DNA of 16,637 nucleotides from an uncultured Clostridium sp. (GCA_900552655.1 USAE01000036.1:1-16637), one strand, 5' to 3'. Shown: positions 6,031 through 16,150, counted from the first letter of the stretch. A program made the numbers and translations. The notes: a model not told the origin generated them from the letters alone.

Positions 6031-7437
6031 TTACTTACTTATTGATTTTAAAATTTCTGAAAAGCGCATTCCGTGTGCTGCTTTTAATAAGACCGCATCG
6101 TCTTTTTGTAGTATTTTGTTTAAGTATTCTGAGGCTTCTTCTGTTGTTTCTAATGATATTATATTTTTTTCTGGCATTCTTAAGTATTTTGCCTCTTCTG
6201 CTATGTATTTTGCTAGTTTTCCTACTGTTACTAATATATCTATTTTATGTGTAACTACTTCTATTCCTACTTTTCTATGAATCTCTTCCGAAAATTCACC
6301 TAATTCGAACATATCTCCTAATACTGCTATTTTTCTTTTTGCAGGCAATTCTTTTAAATACTCTATTGCTGGCTTCATAGAATCATAGCTTGCATTATAA
6401 GCATCATTTATAACTGTTACATTATCTTTAACTTTTACAACTTCCATTCTATTTTTTGTTAAAGAAAACGTTTCTATTCCTTTAATAATATTTTCTGGGG
6501 ATATTCCTAATAAATTTCCTATTGCTATTGCGCATAAGCTATTATACACAAAATGTTTTCCACTTACTGGTACATTTACTGTGTATTCTTCATTATTTAT
6601 TTTTACATTATATGTAGAAGATTTATTTCCTATTTTAATGTTATATGCCATAACATCTGACTCTTCGTCTATTCCAAAAGTATATTTTTTGTATAATTTG
6701 TCTTCTTTAGCCCATTTATTTAGCATATCATTATCATTATTTATTACAATAGTTCCTCCTGGCTTTAGATTTTCTAATATTTCTAATTTTGCCTTTAATA
6801 TGTTTTCTCTAGAACCAAGTAAACCTATATGCGCTGTTCCTACATTTGTAATAACTGCAATCGTTGGTTTTGTAATTTCTCCTAAATAACTTATTTCTCC
6901 TAAATGGTTCATTCCACTTTCTACAACAAGCGCTTCATGATCCTTTAATTTTAAAAGTGTAGTTGGAAGACCTATATGGTTATTTAAGTTTCCTTCTGTT
7001 TGTAATGTTTTATATTTTGTACGAACTACATTTGCAATTATATCTCTCGTACTTGTTTTTCCCACACTACCTGTTACTTGTATAACTGGAATATTGTATA
7101 AACTTCTTTTGTATTCGGCTATTTTTCCAAAAGCTATTAATGAATCGTCTACCTCTATTATAGTTTTGTCTTTGTATTGTTCTAATTTTTCTTTAGGTAT
7201 TTCTATTCCAGAAACTATTGCTACTTTAGCTCCTTTTCTTAAAGCTTCTTCGTAATACTCGTTTCCATTAAAATTTTCCCCTTTTAAACCTACGTACACA
7301 TCATTTTCTAGAATCTTTCTAGTATCTGTGCAAAAATTTTCACAATTTTCTTTTAAATTTCCTATTAATAATTTTCCTCTTGTTGCATTTAAAATTTCTT
7401 CTACGTTCATTTTTACTATGTATGATCTTCTGGTCAT
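6031..7437 (-). CDS. murF: UDP-N-acetylmuramoyl-tripeptide--D-alanyl-D-alanine ligase
   Basis: MurF completes the cytoplasmic peptidoglycan precursor by ATP-dependent addition of D-Ala-D-Ala to UDP-MurNAc-tripeptide. The N-terminal UDP-substrate domain shows CTDTR near residue 37 and YVGLKGENFNGN near 48. The central ATPase domain has the Mur-ligase P-loop TGSVGKTST at 122-130, then TEGNLNNHIGLPTTLL, VVESGMNHLGEI and TNVGTAHIGLLGSRENI. The C-terminal domain shows NRMEVV, INDAYNASYDSM and LGDMFELG. All expected motifs are present, and 468 residues is the normal length. The first ATG at 7437 has AAAGGGG three bases upstream. An internal ATG nine residues later would match most homologues better but lacks a ribosome binding site. 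A good promoter precedes the gene, which heads the block with the ddl-like gene and yqeK. Confidence 0.96.
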   Translation of the reverse strand: MTRRSYIVKMNVEEILNATRGKLLIGNLKENCENFCTDTRKILENDVYVGLKGENFNGNEYYEEALRKGAKVAIVSGIEIPKEKLEQYKDKTIIEVDDSLIAFGKIAEYKRSLYNIPVIQVTGSVGKTSTRDIIANVVRTKYKTLQTEGNLNNHIGLPTTLLKLKDHEALVVESGMNHLGEISYLGEITKPTIAVITNVGTAHIGLLGSRENILKAKLEILENLKPGGTIVINNDNDMLNKWAKEDKLYKKYTFGIDEESDVMAYNIKIGNKSSTYNVKINNEEYTVNVPVSGKHFVYNSLCAIAIGNLLGISPENIIKGIETFSLTKNRMEVVKVKDNVTVINDAYNASYDSMKPAIEYLKELPAKRKIAVLGDMFELGEFSEEIHRKVGIEVVTHKIDILVTVGKLAKYIAEEAKYLRMPEKNIISLETTEEASEYLNKILQKDDAVLLKAAHGMRFSEILKSISK

Positions 7438-7464
7438 ACTCCCCTTTCTTTATAATTTCTTAAT

Positions 7465-7493
7465 ATTCTATTATATTAATTTTACCCTGTCAA
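7465..7493 (-). promoter_or_regulatory. Sigma-A promoter for murF
   Basis: On the minus strand TTGACA (7488-7493) and TAGAAT (7465-7470) are separated by exactly 17 bases. It lies between the terminator of the giant upstream gene and the murF ribosome binding site. Transcription should start near 7458, only about 20 bases before the start codon. Confidence 0.8.
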
Positions 7494-7510
7494 ATTAATA
7501 TTCTCTTAGT

Positions 7511-7546
7511 ATACAAAAACGGTTTTAAATAAGTTTAAAACCGTTT
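7511..7546 (-). terminator. Intrinsic terminator after the giant surface-protein gene
   Basis: Two perfectly complementary 13-base arms (7517-7529 and 7534-7546) enclose a 4-base loop. On the minus strand the stem is followed by TTGTAT, extending the T run that ends the stem (GTTTTTG). It lies about 80 bases after the giant gene's stop codon and before the murF promoter, separating the two transcripts. Confidence 0.85.
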
Positions 7547-7627
7547 CTTTATCTTAATATATTTTTTATCTAAAATATTGTAATTTAGTAAAAGTATTTT
7601 TCTTACATATTTATATGAATAAAATCT

Positions 7628-10600
7628 TTATTCACGTTTTTTCTTTAATAATATAACTAATATTATTATTACTGCAAAAATAATTACATATATTACAGCT
7701 TTTCCTTTTCTTGATACATTTTTAGAAATTTGTGCAGAATATAAATTAGATAAATTATCTTTTTCTATCTTTTCATTTTCTGTTAAAACTGTTTGCTTAG
7801 AAGTATTTAGTAATTCTTCTTCACTATATATTTCGTATTTATGTTTTTCTTTGTTATATGCTGTTATATAATTTGAAGAATTATCTTCTGTATCATCTTT
7901 TTCTAAATTTTGTGTTGCTTCATTTTTAGCTTCTTCTACTGGCATTTCTTCTAATTTATTCATAAGCTCTTTTGTTTCTTCGTAACCTTTTTTATTTGAT
8001 AATATTGTATCTTCTTTTGGAGTTAGCTTATCTTCTATATAATCAAATAAATTAGTCTTATTTTCTTCTAGTTTTTGCCTATAAATTACTTCTCCAGTTT
8101 GATAATTAAATTTAATTTTATCACCATTTTTATATAATACTTCTATTTCTTTTTTGTCTGTATCTAAATTGTTTCCTATCTCTTTAATTCCTTCGTTTTT
8201 AAAGTTTTCTGGATATGTTAAACTTTCTTTTAAGTCATACATTTTTCCATCTGTACCTAAAACTGTTTCGTATTCTTTTTCATTATATGTGTCGAAAATA
8301 AAATTTTTTGGAACAATTGGCATATTACTATCTAATAAATATAATTTTCCATCTTTTACATATATTTTGCTCTTTCTTTTTACACTATTGCCTTCTTTAT
8401 CGTAAATTTCGCTATGAGTTTTATATGTTTTTATTTTTTTGTCTTGGTAAGTAAATTCGTATTCTAGCTCTTCATTTATACTATTTGTTGGATCTGTAGG
8501 AATTTCTATTCCTTCTTGATAATCTAAAATTTGATTGTTTACTTGTAATAGTGGATATTTGTTTTCGTTTAGTATTTGATAATTATAATAGCCATTATTC
8601 GCCCACTTTATTTTATTTGTATATGTTTCTTTCTTATTTAATTCCTCTTCTACTAAATAATTTTCTTGTGGAATATATGGTTCCGTTTTTTCATTTGGAT
8701 ATTCTCCATTTATTTTTGAATATTTATAATAATGGTTATTTATAAATTTTGGATTCTCTTCTTTCATATTTCCTATTCCAAGAGATACTTTTTCTTTATC
8801 TTCACTTACTAAATTTGCTTCTACATAATTAGAATAATATCTTTGTTTACCGTCTTCATCATATATTGTTTTTGCTATTTCTCCTACTGCTCCTCCTACA
8901 TTTTCTTTTCCTGTAATAGTTCCACCTGCATAATAGCTATTGTTAATATATGTAACATTACTTATATTAGTCATTTGTGAGTTGTCTAAATATCCTATAA
9001 AACCTCCTACTGCTTTTCCACTTCCTGTAACATCAGAATTTGTATAAACATATTGCATATTTCCAAAGTTACTACTTCCTGTAATTGCTCCTACATTATT
9101 TTTACCAACAACTGTAGAATCTAATGAATATGTTCTTATTATATTAGACCCTACTCCTGTTACTCCTCCTACCTGGTCACCATTAGTAGTTACTATTGTT
9201 CTTATTATACCACTATTAAATATATTCCAACTTAATTGTCCTATCATTCCTCCTATTTTTTGTGAACTTACATTATTTGCAATTATTTCCGAATTTCTTA
9301 TATAAGCATTTGATAAATTTCCACCTGAACCGAATATTCCTCCTATATTTTCTCCTTCTCCTATTATTTGAGAATTTGTAACATTTACATTCTTTATTCC
9401 TTCAGTTTGGTAAGCACTGGATCCTGCTATTCCACCTACATGGTTCACTCCTACTACTTTACAGCTAATACTACTTAAATTTTCTTTTATTCTAGAATTG
9501 CCACTTTGCGCTCCATATATAGCACCTGCATATGTTCCATTGCCTGTTATTTCTGAATTTTCTATTCTAATATTTGTAATAGTTCCCATCTTAGTAGTTG
9601 TGCTTCTGTTTGCCAGTATTGAACCTATAATTCCACCAATACTATTTGTTTTTCCTTTTACTGTTATATCTTGTCCTACAATATTATCAATTATTGTATC
9701 TTCTGTTTCTCCTATGAATCCACCAATTTTTTCTTTTCCTATAATATTTATATTATTTAACTTAATATTTTGTATTTTTCCTTTGTTTACACCTATACAG
9801 CCTAAGTATATATTTTCTTCTGCTTCTATATTTATATTATTAAAATTAACATTTTGTATATCCCCCATATTGTTAGATATTACACCCAAATAACTATATG
9901 GTGATTTTATTGTTATATTTTCAAAGGTTACATTTTCTATTAAGTTTTTGTTTTCTTCTATAACGCTTAATTTTCTATCTTTAGCTTCTAATGTAATATT
10001 TTTTATAGTATGTTTTTCTCCCTCTGTTACTAGTCTATTTATCTTTAAACTATTATTTACATCTTGCTTTCCAGCAAAATCTAGATCTGTTAATAGCCTA
10101 TAGTTTTCATAGCTTTCTTTATCTATATTTTGCCAATCTTCGTATTTTGCTATTTCTTTATAAAATGCTTCATTTATTATGTCATATGCTTCTATTGTAA
10201 TATTTTCTTCTCCCATAGCATAGGTTATCCCCTTTATAATATAAAAGTCATAATATTTTGTAGGTGTTCCTTTTAGTTTTAAATATGTTTTTTTATTAAC
10301 TGTTCTATTTTCTAAAATTGTATGTTCCATATTTTCTATTTGTATATCATTTATTTCATATTCATTTGGGTTATTTATTATAAGTTGTATTTGTACATTG
10401 TTGTTATCTGTTTTTAAAGTTTTTACTTCTTCTATAAATATATCATTATTAGGAATTTTTATATCTTCTTGGTTTGGCAATAAGTTTGTGCGCTCTGCAT
10501 TATTAAGCTTTGGTAATACTCCATTTTCTATATTTTCATAGTTAAAATTATCATCAAATTTTAACATTTTTATATATGTATCCTTATTTTTTAATTGTTT

Positions 10601-13600
10601 TTCTGTTAAAGATTTTTCTGTTTTGACTAGCTTACCATTTATTTTGTTGTTTTCATAAATATAGTTGTTTACATTAGTTTTATCACTATTTCCAATTATA
10701 GATTTAGTTAACTCTGTTTCTTTTTTATTTACTATATTCCCAATATATAAGTTATTTTTTATTTCTCTACCTGTTTGCTCATTATTGCCAACTATTCCAC
10801 CAATATATTCACCATTTCCTATAATGTCTACATATGCATATGAATTTTTAACAACTGTTTGTCCATTACCTGCAATTCCGCCTATATAGCCTGAATTAGA
10901 AACTATCTTACCTTTAGCATAGCAGTTTTCAACTGTAAATTTTATACTACTTTGTCTTCCAATTATTCCACCTATGTTTTTTGATCCACTATTTGTATCA
11001 TTAATATATAAATTGTTTACTGCTACATTTTGTAAGTCTGCATTTGCAAGTCCTATAACTCCACCAATATATGTAAGGTTATCTTTGCTTCCTTGCATTT
11101 CTATTTTTACATTGTTTAATGTAATATTCTTAAGAACTGTTTGATTTGCGTTGCCTACTAATCCACCTATCTGTGTACTCTTAGTTGTTTTTAGGCTAAT
11201 ATTATTACAATGTATATTTTCTAATAATGCATTTTGGCTTAAAGAAAATATTCCAAAATAATAAGCATCTGAAACTGCACTATAGTTTTCTATATTAATA
11301 TTTCTTATAATTGCACCATCTACTGCATTATAAAATAAATACCATTTTGTATTTATATTTTTTATTGTATGCCCCATTCCGTCTAATATCCCATATATGG
11401 TTATTTGTGTATATAAGTTTTCTTTTGCATTTTTAAAGTCTAAGTCTTGCATTAATTTATAATTTTCTTTTGCATTCTTTTTCATATTTTGCCAGTCTTC
11501 TATAGTCCAAATTTCGTTATATAATTCTAGTTTTATATTTCTTTCATTTTCTTCGTATGTACGTGTATATGGCAAATTCATTGCGCCTTTCGTTGTTATG
11601 CTTAAAATAGAATAATTAGAAACACATACAATTGGGTTATATACTTCTATAACAACTTTACTTTTTCCATTGCTATAATTTTGTGAAACAATTTTCGTAG
11701 TTAAGTTTTTTATTTTAATATCTGTTATTGTTTCACCCGCTGGGTTATATACTTCTAGTTCTATTTTTGCTATTTTATTCTCTTGTTCTATTACCTTATT
11801 TGTTACTATATCTGGTAAATCTTTTTCTGTTAATTCTGGAAGTTCTATAAATTCTTGCCTTGGCATACATTCTGGTAATTTAAGCATTGGATAATAACCT
11901 TGTTCTATATTTTTATCTATTTCGAAGCTATTTTCGCTATTTAATATTTGGTTTTGGAATTCTCTGTTATATAATGCTTTACTTGTTGTTTTAGTATCTG
12001 CTTTTCCTTCAAATATTTCATCATTTATATAATAGCTATTTTCTACATTTCCTTGTGTCTTACCTGTATTTGCATTATATTTTTTTGTATATCCTGTTCC
12101 AAGGCCTACTGTATAAACATTTTTTACTTTACCTCCATAGTTATTTGCTACCAGTTTACTAAATGTATCGTTTTCTTTTATTTCTTCTATGTCTAGATTA
12201 ATTGTAGAATACATGTTATAAATAAAGCCTTCATTAGTATTAACAAAAGGACTTTCAGCTAAAGTTTCTGTTCTAGAACTTAATTTTATATTTTTACCAT
12301 ATAAATACCCATTTTTTATAGTTCCACTATTTGAATATATAATATTTCCATTATCTTCTACATATAAATCTTCGCTTAGTTTAACTATAAGGTTATTTAT
12401 AGTTCCTTGGTTATAATTTCCTACTAAATAAAAATTTATATTTTTTGCTTTGCTACTTTCTTTAAGATTTATAAAGCAATTTTCTATTGTTCCTTTATTA
12501 GTATAAAATAGTATTCTTCCATCAATTGAAAATTTATTATTCATATATAGTTCTATATATAAATTACTTATTTTAGCATTTTCTCCTATTTTATAAAACA
12601 ATCCTCCATTAGTATAAGTATTATTTTTGTTTACTGCATCCATTGTAATTACATAGCCATTGTAATTAATATTTCCTTCAAACTCTATATTCGTACTAAA
12701 CATATAGTCTTGTGATCCACTTTTATTTGTAAAGTTTAAATTGTTTAGCACAATATAATTACCCTCTGGTTGTATTTCTTTATATTCTTCTTCTGTTGTA
12801 ATTCCTTTTATCTCGCCTTCTTTTGTGTTAAATTCTGATGTTGCTATTGTATAATTCCTATCCCTTATTTTTACTTGTAATTCTATTTTATAATTTTTGT
12901 TTTCTTGTAATTGTAATTCTTTTACAGCATTTTCTAATTTATTATTTTCTGGAATATCTTCATACCTTATATTATTTATTTCTGCGCCATCTTCATATGT
13001 TTTTATATAATAGTCATTTGTTACTATTTCATTTCTTTTATCTTCTAAATTTACTATTGCTTCACTTTCTATTCCATATTTATATGGTTCATATGATGTT
13101 TTCTTGTTTCCAAATTCTATTTGTAAATCTTGTATATAAATTGATGTATTATCATCTTCTGACTTATTTTGAACATAAAAACCAACATATCCAGGATCTT
13201 TTACAATAAGTGTTTGCTTGTACTCTTTAAATTCTTGTGTTACATCTATATATGTTCTATTTCTTTCATCATACATTCCTTTACTATTTTGTATTCCTAC
13301 TTTCATTCCTTCTTGTTCTGTTCTTGCTTTAAAGCTGATTGTAACTTCTTGCCCTATATAGTCTTTAAGGTCATATAGGTATAATTGACTATTATTTTTA
13401 GTACCTGCATATAAGTTTAATGTATTTGTCTCTTTTTCATATTTTTTTCCATAAAATGTAGCTGTGTTCATACAATAAGAATACCATTTTATTTTAGACT
13501 CTACATCTACTAAATTTTTTCCTGTAGTTTTTCTTAGCATACTCTTTAAACCTATATTACCACTTATTCCTGGTTCTGTTATTATTTCTAATTCGTGTAT

Positions 13601-16150
13601 TAAATAATTTATTTTGTATGTTTCATCTGTGTTTCCTTCATTGTATTCGTCTGCATAAAATTTTAAGCTATATGTTTTGTTTTCTTCTAATTTATTATAT
13701 GTCTTTCTTACATAATCTTTATTTGTTTCTATTTCTGTTAAATCTATTAAGTTTTTCTTTTCATCTCTTAATTCCATTCTTATTTTGTTGTTTAGCACTG
13801 CATTGTCTTGGTCCACTATACGTACGTCAAAATCTATCATTTCACCTGTTACAAATTTATTTTGAATTTCTACTTTTGCTGTGCTTCTTAATGTTATAAA
13901 TTCTTTATAATTATATGTTACTTGTATCTCTTCTGGAGTAGTTCCTTGCTTTACTTCACTTGTTATTTGTATTTCGTATGTTGTATTCGAATTTAACAAG
14001 TCATATTTTATTTCTATTTCTTCTCCTTCTTTTAGCTTTTCTAATTCTTCTCCTGTTATTTCTTTGCTTGAAACTACTTCTTTTGTTTGATTACCATTAT
14101 TTAATGTTTTGTCTGATTCGTTTAAAACGCTTTTTTCTACTATTTCTATTTGGATTTTGTTTAATATTTGCACTAATCTCTCATCTGTTCTATCTTTATC
14201 TATTTTATATTTAATTTCTGCCCATGTTGTACTTATCTCTTTTGCTTCTACTTGCATTTCCACAGATCCTAATGTTGATAATGGTTTTGTTGCAAATACT
14301 AGTTTACCTATTTCCTTATTTCTTTGTATTCCTTTGTTATCATTTATGTCATAATCTGCATATATTTTTATTTCATAATATTGGTTTGACTCTAAATCGT
14401 TTAAATGTATCTTATTTTCGTTTTTTCCTAATTTCTCTTCTTTTGCTATTTGACCATTTGCTCTTTTTACTACATATTTATAATTTTCTAGCTTAACTTC
14501 ATCTTTGTTTGTTAACTGCAATGCTAATGTTACACTTACTATATCTTGTTCTTTTACTGTTACTCTTGCTGTTGGTTCTTGCATTGATGTTCTTGTTTCA
14601 CCTTTGTTATTCTCTACTTTTAGTTCTACTTCGTTTTTATCATAAATTTTTATTTCGTAATTTATCTTACTTTTTGAAGGTAATCCTTCTGATGTTTCTA
14701 CTGTTACTTCTTTTCCTTGTAATAACATATTTAGCTTATCATTTTTTAATGTTGTTTTTATTCCATTTGCTACTATTACTATTTTATTTATCCCTTTTAT
14801 TTCCTCTGCATTTAAATTTGATGTTATTTTTAAATTTTTTATTTGGACTTTATTATTATATATTTCTCCTTCTTCTTTACCTAATGTTATTGCTCCTAAT
14901 GCTTCATATCCTTTTGTTTTTATTTTTCCTTTATAAAATGTATTTTCTATTTTTTTGTTTTCTTCGTTTTTATATATGTATTTTCCTATTATTTCGTATT
15001 CTGTATCTGCTTCTAGTCCTATTATTGTTATTTCTCCTGAATTTGTATATGTTCTTCTTAAATATATTTTTCCTTTTTTATATATTTCAAATGTTGGTGC
15101 TTCTACTATTCTTCCTGCTGGATCTTTTATATGTAAACTACTTTTTGCTGTATATACTTCTGCTTTAAAGTCTTCTACTGTTACTTCTGGTTTTATGTAT
15201 TCTGTATTTTGGTTTGCTTGTTCGTTGTTTTCTGGTTGTTGTTCTTCTTGGTTGTTTGGCGCTGTTTCGTTTTCTTGTGTTGTAGGCTTTTCCTCTTTTG
15301 GCTCATTATTGTTTGTTGAATCTTCCTTTTGTATTTCTTCTTTTTCTACATCGTTTTTTATTATTTCTAAACGTGTTAATAACTCTTCATAACTATATTT
15401 GTTGCTTACGTTTTGTTCATCTTGAATATTTTGCGCATTTGTATCTAAATCGTTATTTTCAATATTTTTTATTATTACTTGTGAATTGTAATCTATATCC
15501 TTTATTTCACCAAATACTAAAATATCATTTTGTACTTTATAGTATTTTATTGCATTCTTTTCAAGAGCTATTAAGCTATTTACTGGCAATAAATATTCAT
15601 TTGCTGTTGTGTTTATTTTTATTTCTTTTAAATTTATATATATTTCTTCACTAGTTTTCGCAAATATATATTCTTTTCCATCTGTTCTTTCTAAGTTATT
15701 TCCATTATATACTTTTCCGTTTGTTATGCTTATATTTGGGTATCCTGCTACTTTTTCAAAATTCTTACTTATTAATGTTATATATTGGTTTAAGTTATAT
15801 ATTGTATTTTTGTTATTTATGTATATTGGATAATTTAAATTTATTTCTGTTTTTTCTTTATTTCCTGCAAAATATGTACCTAGCTTTTTAAATATCATCC
15901 CTTGTTCTTCTATTTTTGCTAAGTCTATATTTTTATCCTTTTCAGATTGGGCAGTTCCAAGCAAATTTTCTGTTATATTCTTTCCTCTTATTGCATAACC
16001 CTCATATTTAAAATTCATTATTGGACTATATCTTAAAAATATATAGTATGTTATCCATATAATGAAAAGCACCACTAATAAACCTATGGCGAAGTACATA
16101 GGTTTACTAATGGTCATATTCTCTTTTTTTCTAAAGACAAATTTGGCCAT
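7628..16150 (-). CDS. Giant membrane-anchored surface protein with FnIII-like, jelly-roll and GLUG/beta-helix domains
   Basis: This 2840-residue protein is probably a cell-surface adhesin or binding protein; its target is unknown. Residues 1-17 are basic, and 18-39 form a hydrophobic anchor without a clear cleavage site. An uncharacterised domain (about 45-265) and an acidic Asn/Gln/Pro-rich linker (about 270-318) follow. Fibronectin-III-like units carry the hallmark near residues 377 (LEADTEYEI), 590, 718, 822 and 1084. Residues about 870-1020 resemble a carbohydrate-binding jelly roll (YIGQEVTISFKART). Three beta-helix modules occupy about 1104-1430, 1543-1885 and 1997-2545; the last two contain GLUG-type repeats such as IGGIVGN. 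A charged stalk leads to a membrane helix at 2818-2835 and the tail KKKRE. There is no LPXTG motif. AGGAGG lies nine bases before the ATG; its own promoter and terminator make it monocistronic. Confidence 0.88.
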   Translation of the reverse strand: MAKFVFRKKENMTISKPMYFAIGLLVVLFIIWITYYIFLRYSPIMNFKYEGYAIRGKNITENLLGTAQSEKDKNIDLAKIEEQGMIFKKLGTYFAGNKEKTEINLNYPIYINNKNTIYNLNQYITLISKNFEKVAGYPNISITNGKVYNGNNLERTDGKEYIFAKTSEEIYINLKEIKINTTANEYLLPVNSLIALEKNAIKYYKVQNDILVFGEIKDIDYNSQVIIKNIENNDLDTNAQNIQDEQNVSNKYSYEELLTRLEIIKNDVEKEEIQKEDSTNNNEPKEEKPTTQENETAPNNQEEQQPENNEQANQNTEYIKPEVTVEDFKAEVYTAKSSLHIKDPAGRIVEAPTFEIYKKGKIYLRRTYTNSGEITIIGLEADTEYEIIGKYIYKNEENKKIENTFYKGKIKTKGYEALGAITLGKEEGEIYNNKVQIKNLKITSNLNAEEIKGINKIVIVANGIKTTLKNDKLNMLLQGKEVTVETSEGLPSKSKINYEIKIYDKNEVELKVENNKGETRTSMQEPTARVTVKEQDIVSVTLALQLTNKDEVKLENYKYVVKRANGQIAKEEKLGKNENKIHLNDLESNQYYEIKIYADYDINDNKGIQRNKEIGKLVFATKPLSTLGSVEMQVEAKEISTTWAEIKYKIDKDRTDERLVQILNKIQIEIVEKSVLNESDKTLNNGNQTKEVVSSKEITGEELEKLKEGEEIEIKYDLLNSNTTYEIQITSEVKQGTTPEEIQVTYNYKEFITLRSTAKVEIQNKFVTGEMIDFDVRIVDQDNAVLNNKIRMELRDEKKNLIDLTEIETNKDYVRKTYNKLEENKTYSLKFYADEYNEGNTDETYKINYLIHELEIITEPGISGNIGLKSMLRKTTGKNLVDVESKIKWYSYCMNTATFYGKKYEKETNTLNLYAGTKNNSQLYLYDLKDYIGQEVTISFKARTEQEGMKVGIQNSKGMYDERNRTYIDVTQEFKEYKQTLIVKDPGYVGFYVQNKSEDDNTSIYIQDLQIEFGNKKTSYEPYKYGIESEAIVNLEDKRNEIVTNDYYIKTYEDGAEINNIRYEDIPENNKLENAVKELQLQENKNYKIELQVKIRDRNYTIATSEFNTKEGEIKGITTEEEYKEIQPEGNYIVLNNLNFTNKSGSQDYMFSTNIEFEGNINYNGYVITMDAVNKNNTYTNGGLFYKIGENAKISNLYIELYMNNKFSIDGRILFYTNKGTIENCFINLKESSKAKNINFYLVGNYNQGTINNLIVKLSEDLYVEDNGNIIYSNSGTIKNGYLYGKNIKLSSRTETLAESPFVNTNEGFIYNMYSTINLDIEEIKENDTFSKLVANNYGGKVKNVYTVGLGTGYTKKYNANTGKTQGNVENSYYINDEIFEGKADTKTTSKALYNREFQNQILNSENSFEIDKNIEQGYYPMLKLPECMPRQEFIELPELTEKDLPDIVTNKVIEQENKIAKIELEVYNPAGETITDIKIKNLTTKIVSQNYSNGKSKVVIEVYNPIVCVSNYSILSITTKGAMNLPYTRTYEENERNIKLELYNEIWTIEDWQNMKKNAKENYKLMQDLDFKNAKENLYTQITIYGILDGMGHTIKNINTKWYLFYNAVDGAIIRNINIENYSAVSDAYYFGIFSLSQNALLENIHCNNISLKTTKSTQIGGLVGNANQTVLKNITLNNVKIEMQGSKDNLTYIGGVIGLANADLQNVAVNNLYINDTNSGSKNIGGIIGRQSSIKFTVENCYAKGKIVSNSGYIGGIAGNGQTVVKNSYAYVDIIGNGEYIGGIVGNNEQTGREIKNNLYIGNIVNKKETELTKSIIGNSDKTNVNNYIYENNKINGKLVKTEKSLTEKQLKNKDTYIKMLKFDDNFNYENIENGVLPKLNNAERTNLLPNQEDIKIPNNDIFIEEVKTLKTDNNNVQIQLIINNPNEYEINDIQIENMEHTILENRTVNKKTYLKLKGTPTKYYDFYIIKGITYAMGEENITIEAYDIINEAFYKEIAKYEDWQNIDKESYENYRLLTDLDFAGKQDVNNSLKINRLVTEGEKHTIKNITLEAKDRKLSVIEENKNLIENVTFENITIKSPYSYLGVISNNMGDIQNVNFNNINIEAEENIYLGCIGVNKGKIQNIKLNNINIIGKEKIGGFIGETEDTIIDNIVGQDITVKGKTNSIGGIIGSILANRSTTTKMGTITNIRIENSEITGNGTYAGAIYGAQSGNSRIKENLSSISCKVVGVNHVGGIAGSSAYQTEGIKNVNVTNSQIIGEGENIGGIFGSGGNLSNAYIRNSEIIANNVSSQKIGGMIGQLSWNIFNSGIIRTIVTTNGDQVGGVTGVGSNIIRTYSLDSTVVGKNNVGAITGSSNFGNMQYVYTNSDVTGSGKAVGGFIGYLDNSQMTNISNVTYINNSYYAGGTITGKENVGGAVGEIAKTIYDEDGKQRYYSNYVEANLVSEDKEKVSLGIGNMKEENPKFINNHYYKYSKINGEYPNEKTEPYIPQENYLVEEELNKKETYTNKIKWANNGYYNYQILNENKYPLLQVNNQILDYQEGIEIPTDPTNSINEELEYEFTYQDKKIKTYKTHSEIYDKEGNSVKRKSKIYVKDGKLYLLDSNMPIVPKNFIFDTYNEKEYETVLGTDGKMYDLKESLTYPENFKNEGIKEIGNNLDTDKKEIEVLYKNGDKIKFNYQTGEVIYRQKLEENKTNLFDYIEDKLTPKEDTILSNKKGYEETKELMNKLEEMPVEEAKNEATQNLEKDDTEDNSSNYITAYNKEKHKYEIYSEEELLNTSKQTVLTENEKIEKDNLSNLYSAQISKNVSRKGKAVIYVIIFAVIIILVILLKKKRE
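8865..9900 (-). repeat. GLUG-type repeat block, third beta-helix module of the giant protein
   Basis: Approximate limits. About twelve short protein repeats are spaced some 22-35 residues apart, each with a core of the form (V/I)GG(I/F/V)xG: for example IGGFIGE, IGGIIGS, VGGIAGS, IGGIFGS, IGGMIGQ, VGGVTGV, VGAITGS, VGGFIGY and VGGAVGE. Between cores are strands such as NVNVTNSQIIG. This matches the GLUG motif described in bacterial surface proteins, expected to stack as a right-handed beta-helix. The block encodes roughly residues 2083-2428. Confidence 0.75.
10770..11270 (-). repeat. GLUG-type repeat block, second beta-helix module of the giant protein
   Basis: Approximate limits. Six repeats read YFGIFS, IGGLVGN, IGGVIGL, IGGIIGR, IGGIAGN and IGGIVGN, separated by strands such as NITLNNVKIEM. 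The module is introduced by WQNMKKNAKENYKLMQDLDF, which has a clear counterpart (WQNIDKESYENYRLLTDLDF) before the third module. The two modules therefore arose by internal duplication followed by divergence. Confidence 0.7.

Noticed and set aside
7628..7700. LPXTG or other sortase sorting signal at the C-terminus of the giant protein
   Set aside because: The hydrophobic helix and basic tail are present, but no LPXTG-like pentapeptide precedes them; the sequence before the helix reads NVSRKGK.
12838..15654. Many open reading frames on the plus strand opposite the giant gene, Leu/Phe/Tyr-rich and membrane-protein-like
   Set aside because: They are antisense shadows of the Lys/Glu/Asn-rich codons of the giant protein, with no ribosome binding sites or family features.
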